NCBI GenBank assembly: GCA_008360955.1
Contig: LUCM01006366.1
Span: 62,001-126,000, forward strand
DNA length: 64,000 bases
Reading direction: 5' to 3'
Source of the DNA: Fasciolopsis buskii
Lineage: Eukaryota > Platyhelminthes > Trematoda > Plagiorchiida > Fasciolidae
Below the pieces are notes generated by a model, which was given only the letters and a program-made list of their open reading frames with translations, did not search any database and was not told where the DNA came from. This document shows, piece after piece, positions 11,691 through 24,100 of the stretch. The translations under genes and the position numbers were made by a program. Within the stretch, counting starts at the first letter, position 1, and each line of letters opens with the position of its first letter.

Positions 11691-11880
11691 AAGAGTGCGT
11701 TTGTACAGTTAGACTGTGTTCCTTGTGTTATCTACAACAGCGTCTTATATTTTCCCACCTGTGCTGGTCCACTTCCTGTTCCCCTCGGGTAGTCACTCTT
11801 TTTATAGAAGCAAGTAACCGTGGAAAAAGACAGCGGTCAGTGAGACCTGCTCTGCTGTTTAACGCTGATCGATGATGATT
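11691..11880 (+). other. Family A 3' untranslated region
   Basis: It follows the terminal WRSFCNFLS block. Related sequence follows the other two RT fragments (to 3,520 and 17,262). This copy and copy C end near a CTGTT(T/C)AA...GATGATGA string that I read as the element's 3' end. Confidence 0.6.
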
Positions 11881-12848
11881 CCACCGCCTTTTCTGTCCTT
11901 CCTAAATTTTCTCACGTTTCTCAGTCTCATTGAAATGCCAAAAGTTTGCCCAGGAATTTTGACCGGGCCTGATACAAAACTCTACTGGCAAATTTATCGT
12001 CATTCGAGTTCTGTACGACTGCCGTACCTCGTGCATTAAGTTCCCCTGTCATTTATCTATTCCTGTTTCATTATGTGGAGTTTCACCTCAGCCGTTTGCG
12101 GTGGATGCCCGTTTCCCTTAAGATTTTGCACTTGCACCCTCTCTGTTATAATCATTAACAATTTTTTATCTAATACATCTGGTGCACCAGACTCCCTTGC
12201 CATTCTCCATGGGTCCCTTTCTTACCGAAATCCACGCCCTAGAAACACGAACGCTGGTCACGACCATGTTATCAATGTAGCAATAAATTATGGTTTTGAA
12301 CAGATCTCCCTGAGTCTGTTTAATCCGACCGATTCTAACGTTTCAAAACTCCCTTTCCCATGAACTTCATTTATTTACCCACGTTTGTGTTTTGGTCCAA
12401 TAACTCCACTCTACAGGAACTCCAAAACCGTGATTCGTTATGAAGATCTTATTTCACCTCTCAGTTACCTTCGCCTGTTGCGTGCAAAGTAGAGTTCACG
12501 TACAGCGTCAGCAGCAGTGTACTCATAAAAATCATCTGCTATTGAATAAAGATCAAACGCCTACTAAGTTTGCACCACTTGATCTAATTTATAGCATGGC
12601 ACTCTAGCTGATAGATCACTCATTTTAAATGTTCAAAAACTGCCATCACTTGCCCATCGTCCAGCAGTTGCATCAGCGACACCTTTTATTGTCTGTAATT
12701 TTGTTTTCAGAAAACAGTAGCTTCAATCAGCAATTTTCAAGTTGTTCCGTTTGTGTCCTTCGAAGCATTTTCGTCAGTATTTCTACCATTATCTTCCGTC
12801 AGCATATTGCCATTTTATGCATTCACTGCATGATTTGGTCCCACTGCA
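11881..12848. other. Spacer between the arms, no recognisable gene
   Basis: Unique-looking DNA lies between the RT tail and the inner edge of the right arm. Open frames at 12,073-12,363 and 12,629-13,012 show no known motif. The last ~35 bases (12,814-12,848) still resemble the family A linker on the minus strand at roughly two thirds identity. Confidence 0.55.
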
Positions 12849-14805
12849 CGTTCACATCGCTGCTCGACAAAGTTCATAATTCCTCGGATAGATTGTGCTC
12901 ATATGTGTTGCCAACAGTCGAATCACACAGACGCTCGATAGCAAATTGGGTTTGTGGCCTACGTCGATGGCCATTCAGCTATTGCAAAAATCGCATTAAA
13001 ACTAACGTATGATCCAATTCGACGTACATGGTCCAGTATGATCTGAATTCTTGGACAAAACCGCGCCAACGGTAGTTTACTGCCATATGGTCAATCTGAC
13101 TCAGACCACCTGTCATTTTAGAGCACCTTGCGGTTGTGCGATGCGAACTGTCGGAAATTCGTCGTAGTTGGGAATAAATGATTGTCTGCACAGAATTGGA
13201 GAAGTCCTTCCCGTTGTCTGTTCTCTGAGCAAGCAAGGCGCATTGCCAAACTAGACAGGCCTCCGATGTGCTCAGTTTACCAACTTGCGTATTAAAATTA
13301 CATGCTTGCACCACAATACCAGAGCCTTTGCTCTTTCGAACAATAGTGTCGGGTTCGTCGCAATTCTCCTCTTCTTGCATTTCAGTGCTGCAGTCTGTTG
13401 GAGCATATACCGAAATGACAAATAAACTGCGTTTAACACTACTGTCATTTCGGACGCCGACTTGTCCCTGCAGTTTCACGGTGCACAAACGACTGTTGAC
13501 TGGTATCCAGTATAGAAGGGCTGCTTCAGTCTTTTCAGTTAAGATTATTCCTACACCACGTTGACCCACAGATTGAGATGCTTCGTCTCCTGAATTGTGC
13601 AGGAAACACATTGACGAAACATTAGGCGCAGTTAGTTGAATTGCTTTACTCGAATCCTGAATTCGTGTTTCACTCATGCAGCAGACATCAATCGAAAGTG
13701 AGTCCACTGCCAGAGCCAAACACGCCCGTTGGCCAGCCTCCATGCGAGTGTGCACATTGAAGGAACCGAGATTCAGAGGCTGACGAGACTTGAGAATATG
13801 TGGGCTAACAGACTGAAAGCCACCTACTAAACTATTTGACAGTGCACCGTTACGAGTCAGAAACAAGAACCTGACCGCAAGGCGGCGGGGAATAGCTGAG
13901 TGAGCGCTCATCTACTTGGATTAATTAGTCTTCCACTCGTTTCTCCGACTGAGCTGCTAACTCAGATCAACCCCTGACTTGGAGGACCAGAAGGCTACTT
14001 CGTCAGGCTTCTATCGATTGACCTTCGAGGAATGGTTGGATCTTCGGCTTGGGATATGCCATTCTGCATAGCTTTTTATGTCACGGAGCCAAGCAAACCT
14101 TCGCACCACATCAAGAGGCAATCTTGTTGCTGCTCTAGCTGTGTCCTTCCATTCGTGCTTGCTGTACAGTTCAAATAAACCTTTGTATTCTTTGGACTTC
14201 CGCATATGCATTCGGTTGAGGTAAACATTCACTTAAAGTTATGCATCTATTGAGGTATTCTCCAGCCAGTGCTTACATAGGCAAGCAATATCTTAAGACC
14301 AAAACTAGGCTGCTGCAAACGCTGGTCTACTTTGGGCCATGTTGTCCCAGACAGATGAAAAAATGAACTGCTACACTGGTTCCTTAGTCTGTTAGTATCG
14401 TCTAAAGGTACAAGAGGTGTCCTTGTTTCTCCAGAGAGACTAAATCGGTACGTCCTCTGGCAAGTAAGAACTAAAGCTTGCTTGGATAAAGCTATCTGTA
14501 ATATCGAGCATAAATCGAACGTGTTACCCAAATAGCCAATTGACCACCGTGGGTTCACTCAGTCGATAGGAGAAGTGATTGCTTAGATTCTCATTTGGTT
14601 TTCAAAGTGTATAAATGATATAACAGGCTCATTTAGGATGTGCGTGGAACCAAATGCAGACGGTCATGAGTGAAAAATTCCGAAATCACGACTTATTCTC
14701 AAGCAAGAGGTTGTCTCACAAAACGAAATTCATTAGCCTTTATTTGTTGCTTAAATCTTATTAAAATCTTCGTGATATGTTGAAATCTTTAAAATAAACG
14801 CTCCA
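12849..14805 (-). repeat. Large inverted repeat, right arm
   Basis: Reverse-complement partner of 7,641-9,624, without the gap and the 17-base duplication. It carries the same leader (box A-like site at 13,945-13,955) and the whole endonuclease. The outer end at 14,805 abuts an older leader fragment in the same orientation. At the inner end, near-perfect identity stops at 12,849. Confidence 0.95.
12979..13911 (-). pseudogene. Family A endonuclease (EEP fold), right copy
   Basis: This 310-codon open frame matches the left copy residue for residue, except Arg at position 83 (Gln on the left), Thr at position 208 (Ala on the left), and the absence of the gap residues. It therefore shows the true uninterrupted sequence across the place where the left arm has N. 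It has the same landmarks: GSFNV, SETRIQD, SVYAPT, CNFN instead of GDFN, QIDHMAV and LDHTLV. The missing catalytic Asp is shared, so the loss predates the duplication. No RT follows on this strand, so this copy is 3'-truncated and cannot move by itself. Confidence 0.87.
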
Positions 14806-14885
14806 AGCCTGGGATATGCCAGCCCGCGCAGCTTTTTATGTCACGGAACCAAGCACTCCTTCGCAGCGCATCAAGGCGAAGTCTA
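14806..14885 (-). repeat. Solo fragment of family A leader
   Basis: Read on the minus strand, it matches the leader around 8,330-8,405: CGCATCAAGG-type start, GTGACATAAAAAGCT core and GGCATATCCCAGGC end. It has diverged clearly from the arms, so it is older than the inverted duplication, and it starts exactly where the right arm ends. Confidence 0.65.
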
Positions 14886-16114
14886 CGTGTGAAGTTGTTT
14901 TTCTGCCTCGGCTTGCAGCAGCGTATTCGTGTTTTGGTTTATTTCTATTCGTATAGTACGAAGACGATTCTTCGCCGATATTCTGAGGTAAATTCTCTGT
15001 GGCACTGTTTTTCTTTCAAGTATTTTCACACAGGTCATTTTATCGAAGTAATTTCTCGGTTGGTTTGGACCTGCAAGTCACCATTCAAACCACTCTTTGC
15101 ATCCCAGTGGGAGACTGTTAGCGTTATTTAGTTTAACAATTTAGCCGGAAAGGCATCTTAATATCTACATCTACGACTTTAGCCTCCGTTAGCTGTCATC
15201 TTTGGCTGACAGTATAAATTTGCTGTGATGTCTGTCGTAATTACGCAAATTAAGCGCTCTCTCTTAACCTCGGACTCGGCGCAGCAGCTGTGGGATTTCA
15301 AATACACCTTTCGTTTCAAGACCTTGTGTTTGAAATTATATAAATGCTGATTATTTTTGGCTACATCAATCTTGAAATTGATTTGTCATTGTCGAAAGTC
15401 ATTGCAAATCTGATTACGGTTTTTAATAAGGCCATGAGAAACATGAATTCTAACGCAGAAGCATGATTTTTCTATTGAAACAAGTGGGTCTCGCGTTTGG
15501 CCTATTTCCTTGCAAGTCGCTGCAGTAACTCAGGTATCCGGCGAGAACGCGATCAGAAGACCAAGGATTCAAAAAATCAGCTTAAGATGCTAAAAGCGGA
15601 TGTTCGTGAAGCTCGGTAGAGCCATCAACGGAATGCACTTAAGTAATATTTGACATGCAAAGTATGTTGTTTTTATATGTGGTACCATAAATCAACTTAA
15701 CTTAGAGCGTGATCCTGTGGCGCAGTCGAAAAATATATCCCATCTCCCTGAGCTTAGATGGATGGTAGCTTTTGCAGCATTTACCAAAATTGATTAAAAA
15801 ATCTAACTTGCCAGCAGAAATGTCCGATCATTCCAGTTAATCGGCCAACTTTGCGAAATAATTGAGCACACAGTGCTATTTAGCCCTCTTCATCGGAAAA
15901 ATGCGTGAAAAATTCGTGAGCTTCCAGTAAGCATTGTACTGGTATACCTACCATCGCTTTTAATTATGTGATGAATCATTAAGTTCAATCGGAACAATCA
16001 GTGATACTCATTTTGCCATTCCGGCTTAGTTTCATAATCGACAAGATAACTAAAGAGAATTCAGTAAAAATTCAGAACTTAAAAGTCCAGCTGATAAATG
16101 GTGTAAATTATGAG
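14886..16114. other. No recognisable gene
   Basis: AT-rich DNA with short open frames only (for example 14,838-15,131, which overlaps the leader fragment). I see no repeat homology or motif. Confidence 0.55.
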
Positions 16115-17262
16115 ACCTAAGTTACTCAGATAACCTTGTGCAAAATGGCAAGAGCCGTAGCTCCATTCAGCATGTGCCTTGCACCCTCAGAGTGGAAGGT
16201 GATTTTCCAAGACTGGATGTCAACAGCTTCGATGTTCACATTTGAAGGAAAAGAAATTAACAACCCTCAACCTTTTCAGCTATTTCGGCGACTGCCTGAC
16301 GGAGGATGGCAACAGGCCATTAGAGGTCATCACATTTATTTAATGCTCCAGTAGCTCTCGCGCTCAACTAGAGCACTCCTTTATCCAGTTGAGCTACCAG
16401 CTCTAATCAACCTCAACCTGAAGTGCCAGTAGAACACTTCGTCAGGCCTCCACTCATTGCTCTCCCCCGGACGTAATCACCAGCTCAAGATCAGCCACCA
16501 TCTATAACTTCTTGTGCCGCGGAGGCTATCAAATCACGCCAAGGTGTGCACTCAGGTGCACACGCTGAAATGAAACACTTGTGGCGCCAACTTGATATCT
16601 TGCTGAAGTTGAATGGTCGTGTGCACCGAACTGCAGTACTCTCTTCTTTGTTGTATGGTGAAGATAGTGTACGCATGTTGCAGATATTCGTCACTTGATG
16701 GTTTCAGTCATCAACGACTGCGTAATCCCGCTGTAACTGGGTAGATTCGCTCAATACTCAACGCAAGCGCAAGGAATCGCGTGTTCAGCATCGGTTTAGC
16801 GAATATCTTAGCAAAGAGAATCAAATTTGGTAGGCTTCATTGGTGGGGGCATCTGTTCTACATAATGAGCCTATCTATCGTAGCGTAAGCTGTTTTTCCT
16901 TTCTTTCTGGGAAGAGTAGAAGCCACTTAGAAGTCAACAAGAGTATCGACACTGTGAAATGAGATAATGCACGGCAAGATCACAGTCTAAAAATGCCTGA
17001 GTCGATTGATTCGAGATATTAAAAAAATATGACAGCAACCTTTGAGCAGCGCTGGTCGTCCTCACTTTCAGATAAATCAGTGACTGAGAAAGTGTGCAGT
17101 TGTACAGGTGGATCTTATTCCACGTGCTGCCTGCTACGGCGTTTTCGGTATTTATCTGTGAGTGTTCACCAACCGTCCACCTATCATACGCGCCCTGTCT
17201 GTAGGAATCTTCCGCAATGTGTGGTTTGGCCTACTGTTTAACGCCGCACAAAAATGAAGACG
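16115..17262 (+). pseudogene. Family A RT fragment (copy B)
   Basis: This is a third copy of the RT 3' half. It begins just after the palm with FSMCLAPSEWKV, corresponding to FGMCFAPSKSKV in the long copy, and continues through CLPDGGWQQAI, LKHLWRQLDILLKLNGRVH and ASLVGASVLHN to the terminal block near 17,030-17,060. The following untranslated region matches 11,690-11,870 and ends near 17,262. Many stops and frameshifts are present. The fragment is interrupted at about 16,335-16,550 by an antisense piece of family A leader, so that piece inserted after this copy was already in place. Confidence 0.75.
16340..16505 (-). repeat. SINE-like leader piece with box A, inserted in copy B
   Basis: On the minus strand it carries GCCTGACGAAGT followed by a region matching 8,440-8,510 of the leader. 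At 16,396-16,385 it has TAGCTCAACTGG, which fits the RNA polymerase III box A consensus exactly. No box B was found. It splits the homology of the surrounding RT fragment. It could be a SINE derived from the LINE leader or a truncated LINE 5' end. Confidence 0.5.
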
Positions 17263-19859
17263 TACTACCCGGCATTTGGAGGCTCTGATCAAGCGCAATT
17301 TATATAGTCATTAGAACATGATTAAGTGGGCGTATACTCTTGGCTTACGTGGGTTAACACCTCAAAGAGTGCATAAAGAAGGGCGCAGTAAGTTTTACGA
17401 GTTACCTTGCATCACTGTAAACATGTAGATAAACTAATTTAAGAGTACCTAACCATACAGTGACATCCAGTTCATTGTAATGTGCAAAAGAACTGCAAAT
17501 TTCTCAAGGGAACCACGTAATGGATTTAGCCTGGCGATAATAATTTGTTTACTGTTCAAAGGTGGGACACAGGCTAACCGAAATAAAATGGCGCATTAGG
17601 AAATTTGGGCTAATTTTGAAGCAAACACTGATAACCACTTGTACATTCAGAAACCACAAGCACAATGACAAACTATTTCCAAAAATGAACTTAAAAAATG
17701 GATAACAAGCTTAGGGCAAATTCGTGCAGAAAAAGCATATTTGTACAGTGACAAAGATTCTGAGATAAGCTAGGGGAATCGACTTCCCATTGCCTACAAG
17801 CACAGTGGTCACAAGGAAGCATTTCAGTAGACAGACTCCCACTGATATTTTAACAAACAATGAGGAGACACTCGTACGCCTGCAGTTTCAAGTTTTAGAT
17901 TATATTTTTCATCCCAGGTGCAATGAATTTCTACCTTTAATTAAGATTAATTTTTCACATGTACATGAGAAATGAACTCACTACCGGAACCACCCACTGT
18001 ATCTACCCCTTCTCTTTGAAAGAAATTAGTTGTAACTTTGCTGTTTTAGGCTATATTGAGAATGAGCAACGTTCTAGGGCACCAAAATATGGCAACTTTA
18101 CAACATAAATATCATAAATAAAAAACTATCACAAACGGAAGCTAAATCCCTAAATACAAACATTACGCAAAAGAAATCTGCATTCCACTATTTTTTCATC
18201 GTAAAACGCTTTTCAACAAACATTATCTTGATAAAACCAACTTTTACTTACCAGGATTGTGTCGAATGGTGCAGCAAACCGAAACATTGTTTCCTTCTTC
18301 CACCCAAATCTCACGCTCTGTTACGAAATGAGGGTTGCAATGTGTTCAAACCTTTCGGTACCGGAGATGACAAACAGAAATGCAAAACATGGACGAACAA
18401 TAACAAACGAAGCATTCCGTATTTGTTGAATTCCCACCTTTGAAGGTCGAAAACAGTAAGCTTTCGTGGGAAAGTATAACAAAAATGGTGACCATGACGG
18501 TCGATCACGGGAACGGACTGGCGATCCCACGTTGGAGATCTGTCGCACAGCAATGAGTATTCTTGTCATTTATGCTGTTATCTTGCGGGGCAAATGAGTT
18601 ATTCATTTTCAACCTCAAAGCTTTTGAACTGCGTTGCAATTCAGTTGCATGGAGCTGCAAGAACCACAGCTTTCAGTCGGGCGTCCAGAGTTCCTGGTTT
18701 GCTCAAGAGATAGCACGCGCCATTGCTAGTTTTCTTATTCAGTTCCAATTTGTTTGCAGCAGAAATCCACCGACTACCTTAAAGCAGATCTCGTACTACT
18801 TTCGCTTGACCTTGACTGTTATGACCATTCTTACTCGGCTGCTTACCTTTGCAGTAATGACAACTCTTGCGCGTTAATGGTTCAAGGGAAAGACAGTCAG
18901 AAGCGGTATCAGGTTCAGTGTATTTTCCCAGGAGCGATCAAGCGGATTTGCATGAGCAAGGCGAAAGCTGCGGCCGCGCAGCTCCGTCACCGATCGGGTA
19001 AACAAGTGATCCATGAGAAGAAATTCGTGTCCCGATTCAAGCTGCTTCCATTCTTGAGGCTAGTGTTCATCCAGGTTTCTTATTTAGTATCATTTTACGT
19101 AATAACTCTAACGAGTTCTCAGTACAAACCCGGCAGTGCACAACCGGGCATTACAACTCTATAAAAACGGGAATAATTCGTATTCACCATATCTAGAAAT
19201 GTTTTAAGTCAGTGAGGACTTTGACATTTAATTACCCCAGGGATGATTTATCCGAAAATCGGCCATTCTTCGCAGAAAACGTTTGGATGCACATTAGCTT
19301 TGCAGAGACTCTGCCAAGGCTTTGCAAGATCGCTCCGGATTTTATCCTCTGCAGCTTGCAGTGTCGCCCTGTCGAACATCTGAGTACCCCGAACATTTCG
19401 ATCATGCTGACTCTGAATCTACGCTGCTACCGTGAGTAATCTTGAGGCCTTCAAGCATTCTGTTATACGGCTTGCCTTTCTGCCATTCAGCCATTTTAGC
19501 GGCCAAACGCGGGACACTCTCGAGGCCAGCCACATCCATTTAACGGATAGCTCCCCTGCCTATATTCAGTACTGAAAGTGTGGCCTGACTTTCGCCCTGG
19601 TCGGGAGATGAATACTTACTGTCTCCGCAGAGAGTAAGCGGAACTGCAGGTTTTTCTGCAAAATCTTTGAAATGCGCAGCCCTCTTGCAGTCGTGAGTAT
19701 TCCCAGTTCTTTGATCCCCTGAAAAGGAGTAGAGAATTCCATATTTTCGCCGACTACAGTCAGTTCTTCTGAGACACTGGTTGGTAAGGAAACTTTCCTT
19801 TAGGTTTGCAGCACGTGCCTCCCTCCGGTTCAGTCAAGCTTTTTCCTCTCTGTTGCTAG
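17263..19859. other. No recognisable gene
   Basis: This stretch includes an open frame of 136 codons at 18,754-19,164 (+) with no motif I know and no splice borders that convince me. The part below 19,860 may be the decayed C-terminal half of the neighbouring minus LINE, but I cannot show it. Confidence 0.5.
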
Positions 19860-21190
19860 TGATTACCGGATCCCACAGCCTTCATCCTCAAGGTCGTTTG
19901 TGTAGATAAAGAATAGATGTCCAGGAGCTGACTTTTAGATAACCCATTTGTCGCACCGATTAGCTACGAGCTTTCTATGCCCATTCTGAAGTAGCGATTT
20001 TCTGTCAGGAGACCCGAGATGCAACTTAACATAGAGCTACGGATCCGAAAGACCGAGTCTTTTGCATCGACAGACTATGGTTTCATGAATGAAACCTGCT
20101 GCTGAAATCTAAGTCGCATAGCATTAAAATCTTTTCTTCATCTATTATCACGGTGATCTAAAGTGAGAACCGGTGGAGATTTGAGAGAGAGGATTTCCCT
20201 TTAATGAAGCCATGCTGTGTTTGCGTTTGAGTGAGTAGTTTACCAGCTACTTACTCATGGGAGCCCTCACTAAACTCGCAAGACAATCGCAAATGATAAA
20301 TTTGAGGTTCGCCTGCTGAAAGTTTTCTACCCGGTCCCGCAGTCCTCACTTATGGATAGCTACTAAATTTGCTACCTTCCAGTCAAACTGGTGCTTACCC
20401 TAGCCCACGGAGGCCCGAAAAACCACACATAGGTCCACTCAGTACGGTGACCAACGGATTTAAGATACCTAGGTAAATAATGAGTGGTCGTTTGCATTTT
20501 TTCAGGTGTAGTTCTATCATTATCTTTTGCATACCATCAGCTGCCACTTTCACCCGGTTGAAGCAAATGGGCCTTCGGCCGATATGTTAAGAACCACATC
20601 CGGTAACTGCACTATCTGGAGAAATTCTAAGGACTCTGAAGTTACTGCTGTCTCCTCGGCCCTCTAATCCATCCCTCGACTTCAGCCTCCCCACATGGTT
20701 CGTTGTTTTACCTTTTGTTTGCACGTACTAGTATTACCCACTGTATTTCTCTTATATCCTTTTTGCCGACTTTAACTCGCATTTTCTACCCACCGCTTTT
20801 TGAATTTTCATTGCTTAGTTTCTATACTTTCCGTACTTTCTCAGGCCCCTACTGTTTTCGAAGATGTGTTCCTCCGGGTTCTGTCTCCATTATTTATTGA
20901 TCTCCTTACCGCCGAGTTACACCAATCTGGCTTGTTCTTCTGCCTTCTTCTAGGGCGGGATGAATTTGTCCTGGAGCTGATGGCGAATTTACCGGCCCTT
21001 TTCCAGGCCACTTCCAGTCTCACATTCTCGTCGCCGGTGACCCACTCCTGTAGACATACGCTGGGCTTCAGTTTTTTTCATCCAGTCTCCCAAAAGTCTT
21101 GCGAAGCTTTTCAGGGACACTGTCCAGCCTGAGTGGTTTGTTGGAAATGATCAGTACGTGATCACTCGAACGTGCTGACTGGGATGCGTG
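19860..21190 (-). mobile_element. CR1/Jockey-like LINE fragment, minus strand
   Basis: The order on the minus strand is that of a LINE ORF2. The end of an endonuclease comes first (SARSSDHVLIIS near 21,180-21,140, with the SDH motif). The basic linker with the conserved W follows (RRRQKNKPDWCNSAVRR near 20,960-20,910). The RT then starts with FDWKVANLVAIHK near 20,390-20,346. The fingers motif QHGFIKGKSSLSNL lies at about 20,219-20,176, and MLCDLDFSSRF follows, holding the first catalytic Asp. The palm end reads LFFIYTNDLEDE near 19,920-19,873. The frame changes between these blocks and stops are common. The FADD box was not found, so the palm may be deleted or too decayed to see. Confidence 0.7.
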
Positions 21191-24100
21191 GGCTATTTTT
21201 TGAAAATTACTCCGTCTACATGGGTAATTTAGCCATGTCTGAAAAATTTCGGGAAGACGGTCTTGTAGTATGCAAGAAATAATTAGGCCTTAGAGCAAAA
21301 TCCTTCAATGTAATGGTCGTGACGTGTGATTTCGAATTGTCTGTTCCGAATTCAAAGAATAGGAATAAAATTTTGTAGCCTCACTTTTTTCTGTTTGCAA
21401 AAATCGCATGTGCGTCTTGTTGGGTCGGTACCTGATCCGCCAACATCCACAAAACCTCTTCCAGTTATGTTTGTTCAAACGCGTAATTTCCGGCGTCTTG
21501 TGCTTTGGGTCCTGCACGGCACCAGGATGTGGAAGCACCGATAGTGACAAATCTAAGTAAAATTGAATCCCGGAATCATTGGAATCAATTTCGTGAAGCC
21601 GATACAGCTGTAGTTCTATTCGCTGCAGCAAACGTCTCGAAAAATTAACTCGAGGTGCGATGCCTTTTCCTATAGCTACGAAGCTTTGAGCTTCTGCACT
21701 ATGGTTTCTTATTGGAAACCTGGAGAAATCGTCATCACCGTGAGTTCTGGGTATTGTGAGTGACAAAAGTTCTGAGGCACTCGGTACTTTACCTCAGGCG
21801 AGCTTAAACTAGCACGTTCGTTATCAGCGGGTAAACATGTAACATTTATTCTGTTTTCGAGGCATTTGGCAAAACCTTCTGCGTGAAGTAGGTCTCTGAT
21901 TTGGGTAACATTCAAGCAGTAAATCCGTCTCGATATTTGAAGATGTTAGAAGAATCGGCACCGCTGGCTGAGAACGTATTATCTGGTTCCGTTGGCTAAA
22001 AGATTACCTACTGCTTCCCTTGGAGTTGCGTCGCTGGATGACAGGGGAAAACATAACTTGGTCTTGCCAAAATTCCGGGAGCCCCTTGAAGAAGGCAAAA
22101 AGGAAATTTCTGTGCAGGATTGTTTGGTGAAAAACAGGTAGCAGTTGGTGATTCGGGAAACACCAGTGTCTCTGGATTGCCATCACCTGAAAGGCTTTCT
22201 CGGAAATGCGGACAGACAAGCGGCACCAAAAATTTTCCGTTTCAATTTTTGGTTCTGTTATGGGCAAACTAGTGGAACCGGAGGCGCTGGCAGGAGCAAG
22301 GATTCCTAGCGCCTTAGGAAATGTGGCTTCCGCAGTACACTTGGGACTCGGAGGTATGTCTGTTCGGATGTTTATCTATGTGCGCTGAACAAAAACCGCC
22401 CAGGCTCAGGACGACGATGGCGCGGTATGTCCGCATCTAGCAATCTACCATAAACATGGGGAGGAAAGTGGCTCTGGTGAAGCGTTATAAGTAAAAATAA
22501 AACTCTTTTACAAGGAGTATGTAATAATTGGATTGATCTGCCTTCCAACTGGAGCCGTTCCACCTGGTTTTCTTTGCTTCATGGTTCATTGCGCGGCTAG
22601 CGGCCACTGCTTGGTACAGGGAAAACTCGGCACTCCTCACGACGACCGAAGCTCCTGCTGCTTTGCACAGGGTGCGAGCAGGTGCTTCCGAGAGCTTTTA
22701 GAGGTAACTTGTGCGCCTCCGCTGCACCGGGCGATTTTACACACCCTCCAACAGGCAGGCAGATCAGATTCAGTTCTGGATACAGTGTCTCCACCAACAG
22801 CACTGCACGTTTCATACAGACCATCGCAAAACCGTTAGCGCCGGCGATCATGATATTCTGTCGGTACGCTGGAATAGCGACACGACGGTTGCAGTGGGAT
22901 CATCGCTTGGTTCAAACAGCTGGCGTATTCATTATTGTTGGTACGGGCATTAGCATGTATTGTCTCGCGGGTCGCAGAAGGTGATAACACGGGCCACAAC
23001 TGGGCTGCATTCAATCAGAAAATTACTGGGTTAGTAAACTCCATTGCACCCTCAACACTAGTTGCTTAGCCATGGATGTACCACGCTGTACTATGTCAAA
23101 GAAAACGATATAGGGAAGGTTTACCTAAGGAATCCCAAGCCGCGCCAAGCACATTTATGCCTATTTGAGGAGATCGAATTAGCTTACAGGAGACTCTGTA
23201 CCGGTAATGAGTAGATCCTCGGCTGACTCGAATTCCGGATAAGCCGCACTACCGGCAGGACTCCAAACCTCAATATGCAGCTCAAAGGTTCTGCCCATAC
23301 ATCAGTCGGTGACAACCTGTGCATGAATAATGGCTGAATATCTATTTACTGAGGAGGATGGTGCAAGTGCCCTCCTTTCACCAGTTTGCTTAAGTCTCCA
23401 GGCCAAGACGAAACTTGTCCGAGGATGTCGAAAGAACGAGCACAGCTAGTGATACCAACGCTAAGGGCACTATTTAAAGGGCGTTGGATCCTGAAAGATT
23501 ACCCAATTTAGTTAGAGGGCCACGGTTGTGCGGTTCTTTAAGGGTGGCAGTACGTCGTAGGCGACAGGCTTCCGCCTCGATATCCTCAACTGCCCAGCAA
23601 AATACCCATGCAACTGCCGGTTTCCACCAGGTTACAAAAACACTTTTAGAACCACCGGATGGGTAGGCCTCGGCAACTTGGATTTCAGAAGGAACCTTCC
23701 CGTCCGGCCAGTCTTCTTCTTGTCCCTAAACTTTGGCCAGAGGAACAATATATGACGGAGGCTATTTCCGTCGACTTCCATGAGGTCTTCACGAATTTCC
23801 GTAGCGCAGACTGATTGAAAAACGAATTTTTGGGTTTCTAACAAGGCTATGCCGTTAGATCGAGGCAGTTTTGCGACGTAGATCGTCTACCTTGCGGGTT
23901 CCAGACCCGTATTTCACGTGGCAAGTTGTAGGGAGTAGCGTACATCCAGAAACTCCTAGAAATACTGTTGTTCTCAAAGCTCGTGACCGGTTTTCCATAG
24001 GTCGTGAAGTCACCGTGTTTGATCAGTGAAAGCGTTCCAAACATCTGGAGGATAATCAGAGAACCGTGCTAACGGAACCCACTTAAAGATGACTTTAGTA

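Larger units (their letters stand above)
8340..11880 (+). mobile_element. Family A non-LTR retrotransposon, near full length, dead
   Basis: In order, the element shows a 5' leader, an AP-type endonuclease frame, a linker, a reverse transcriptase, a C-terminal block, and a 3' untranslated region ending near 11,880 in GATGATGATT. This order and the short trinucleotide-like tail fit an RTE-like or related LINE that copies itself by target-primed reverse transcription. The clade call is tentative. Stops at 9,494 and in the linker, a frameshift near 10,720, a second at 10,946-10,966 and further breaks after 11,388 make it non-functional. The endonuclease half lies in the inverted-repeat arm and the RT half in the spacer. 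The assembly gap inside it leaves open whether both halves belong to one insertion. The 5' limit is uncertain. Confidence 0.85.

Noticed and set aside
16360..16400. Functional tRNA gene on the minus strand
   Set aside because: Only a D-arm/box A-like piece is present; no acceptor stem, anticodon loop or T-arm/box B.
18754..19164. 136-codon open frame as a host gene
   Set aside because: No motif, no homologous copy and no convincing splice borders; within chance for this length of DNA.
21305..21766. 153-codon minus open frame as the endonuclease of the LINE at 19.9-21.2 kb
   Set aside because: None of the endonuclease motifs (NxRS, TET, GDFN) appears in it.
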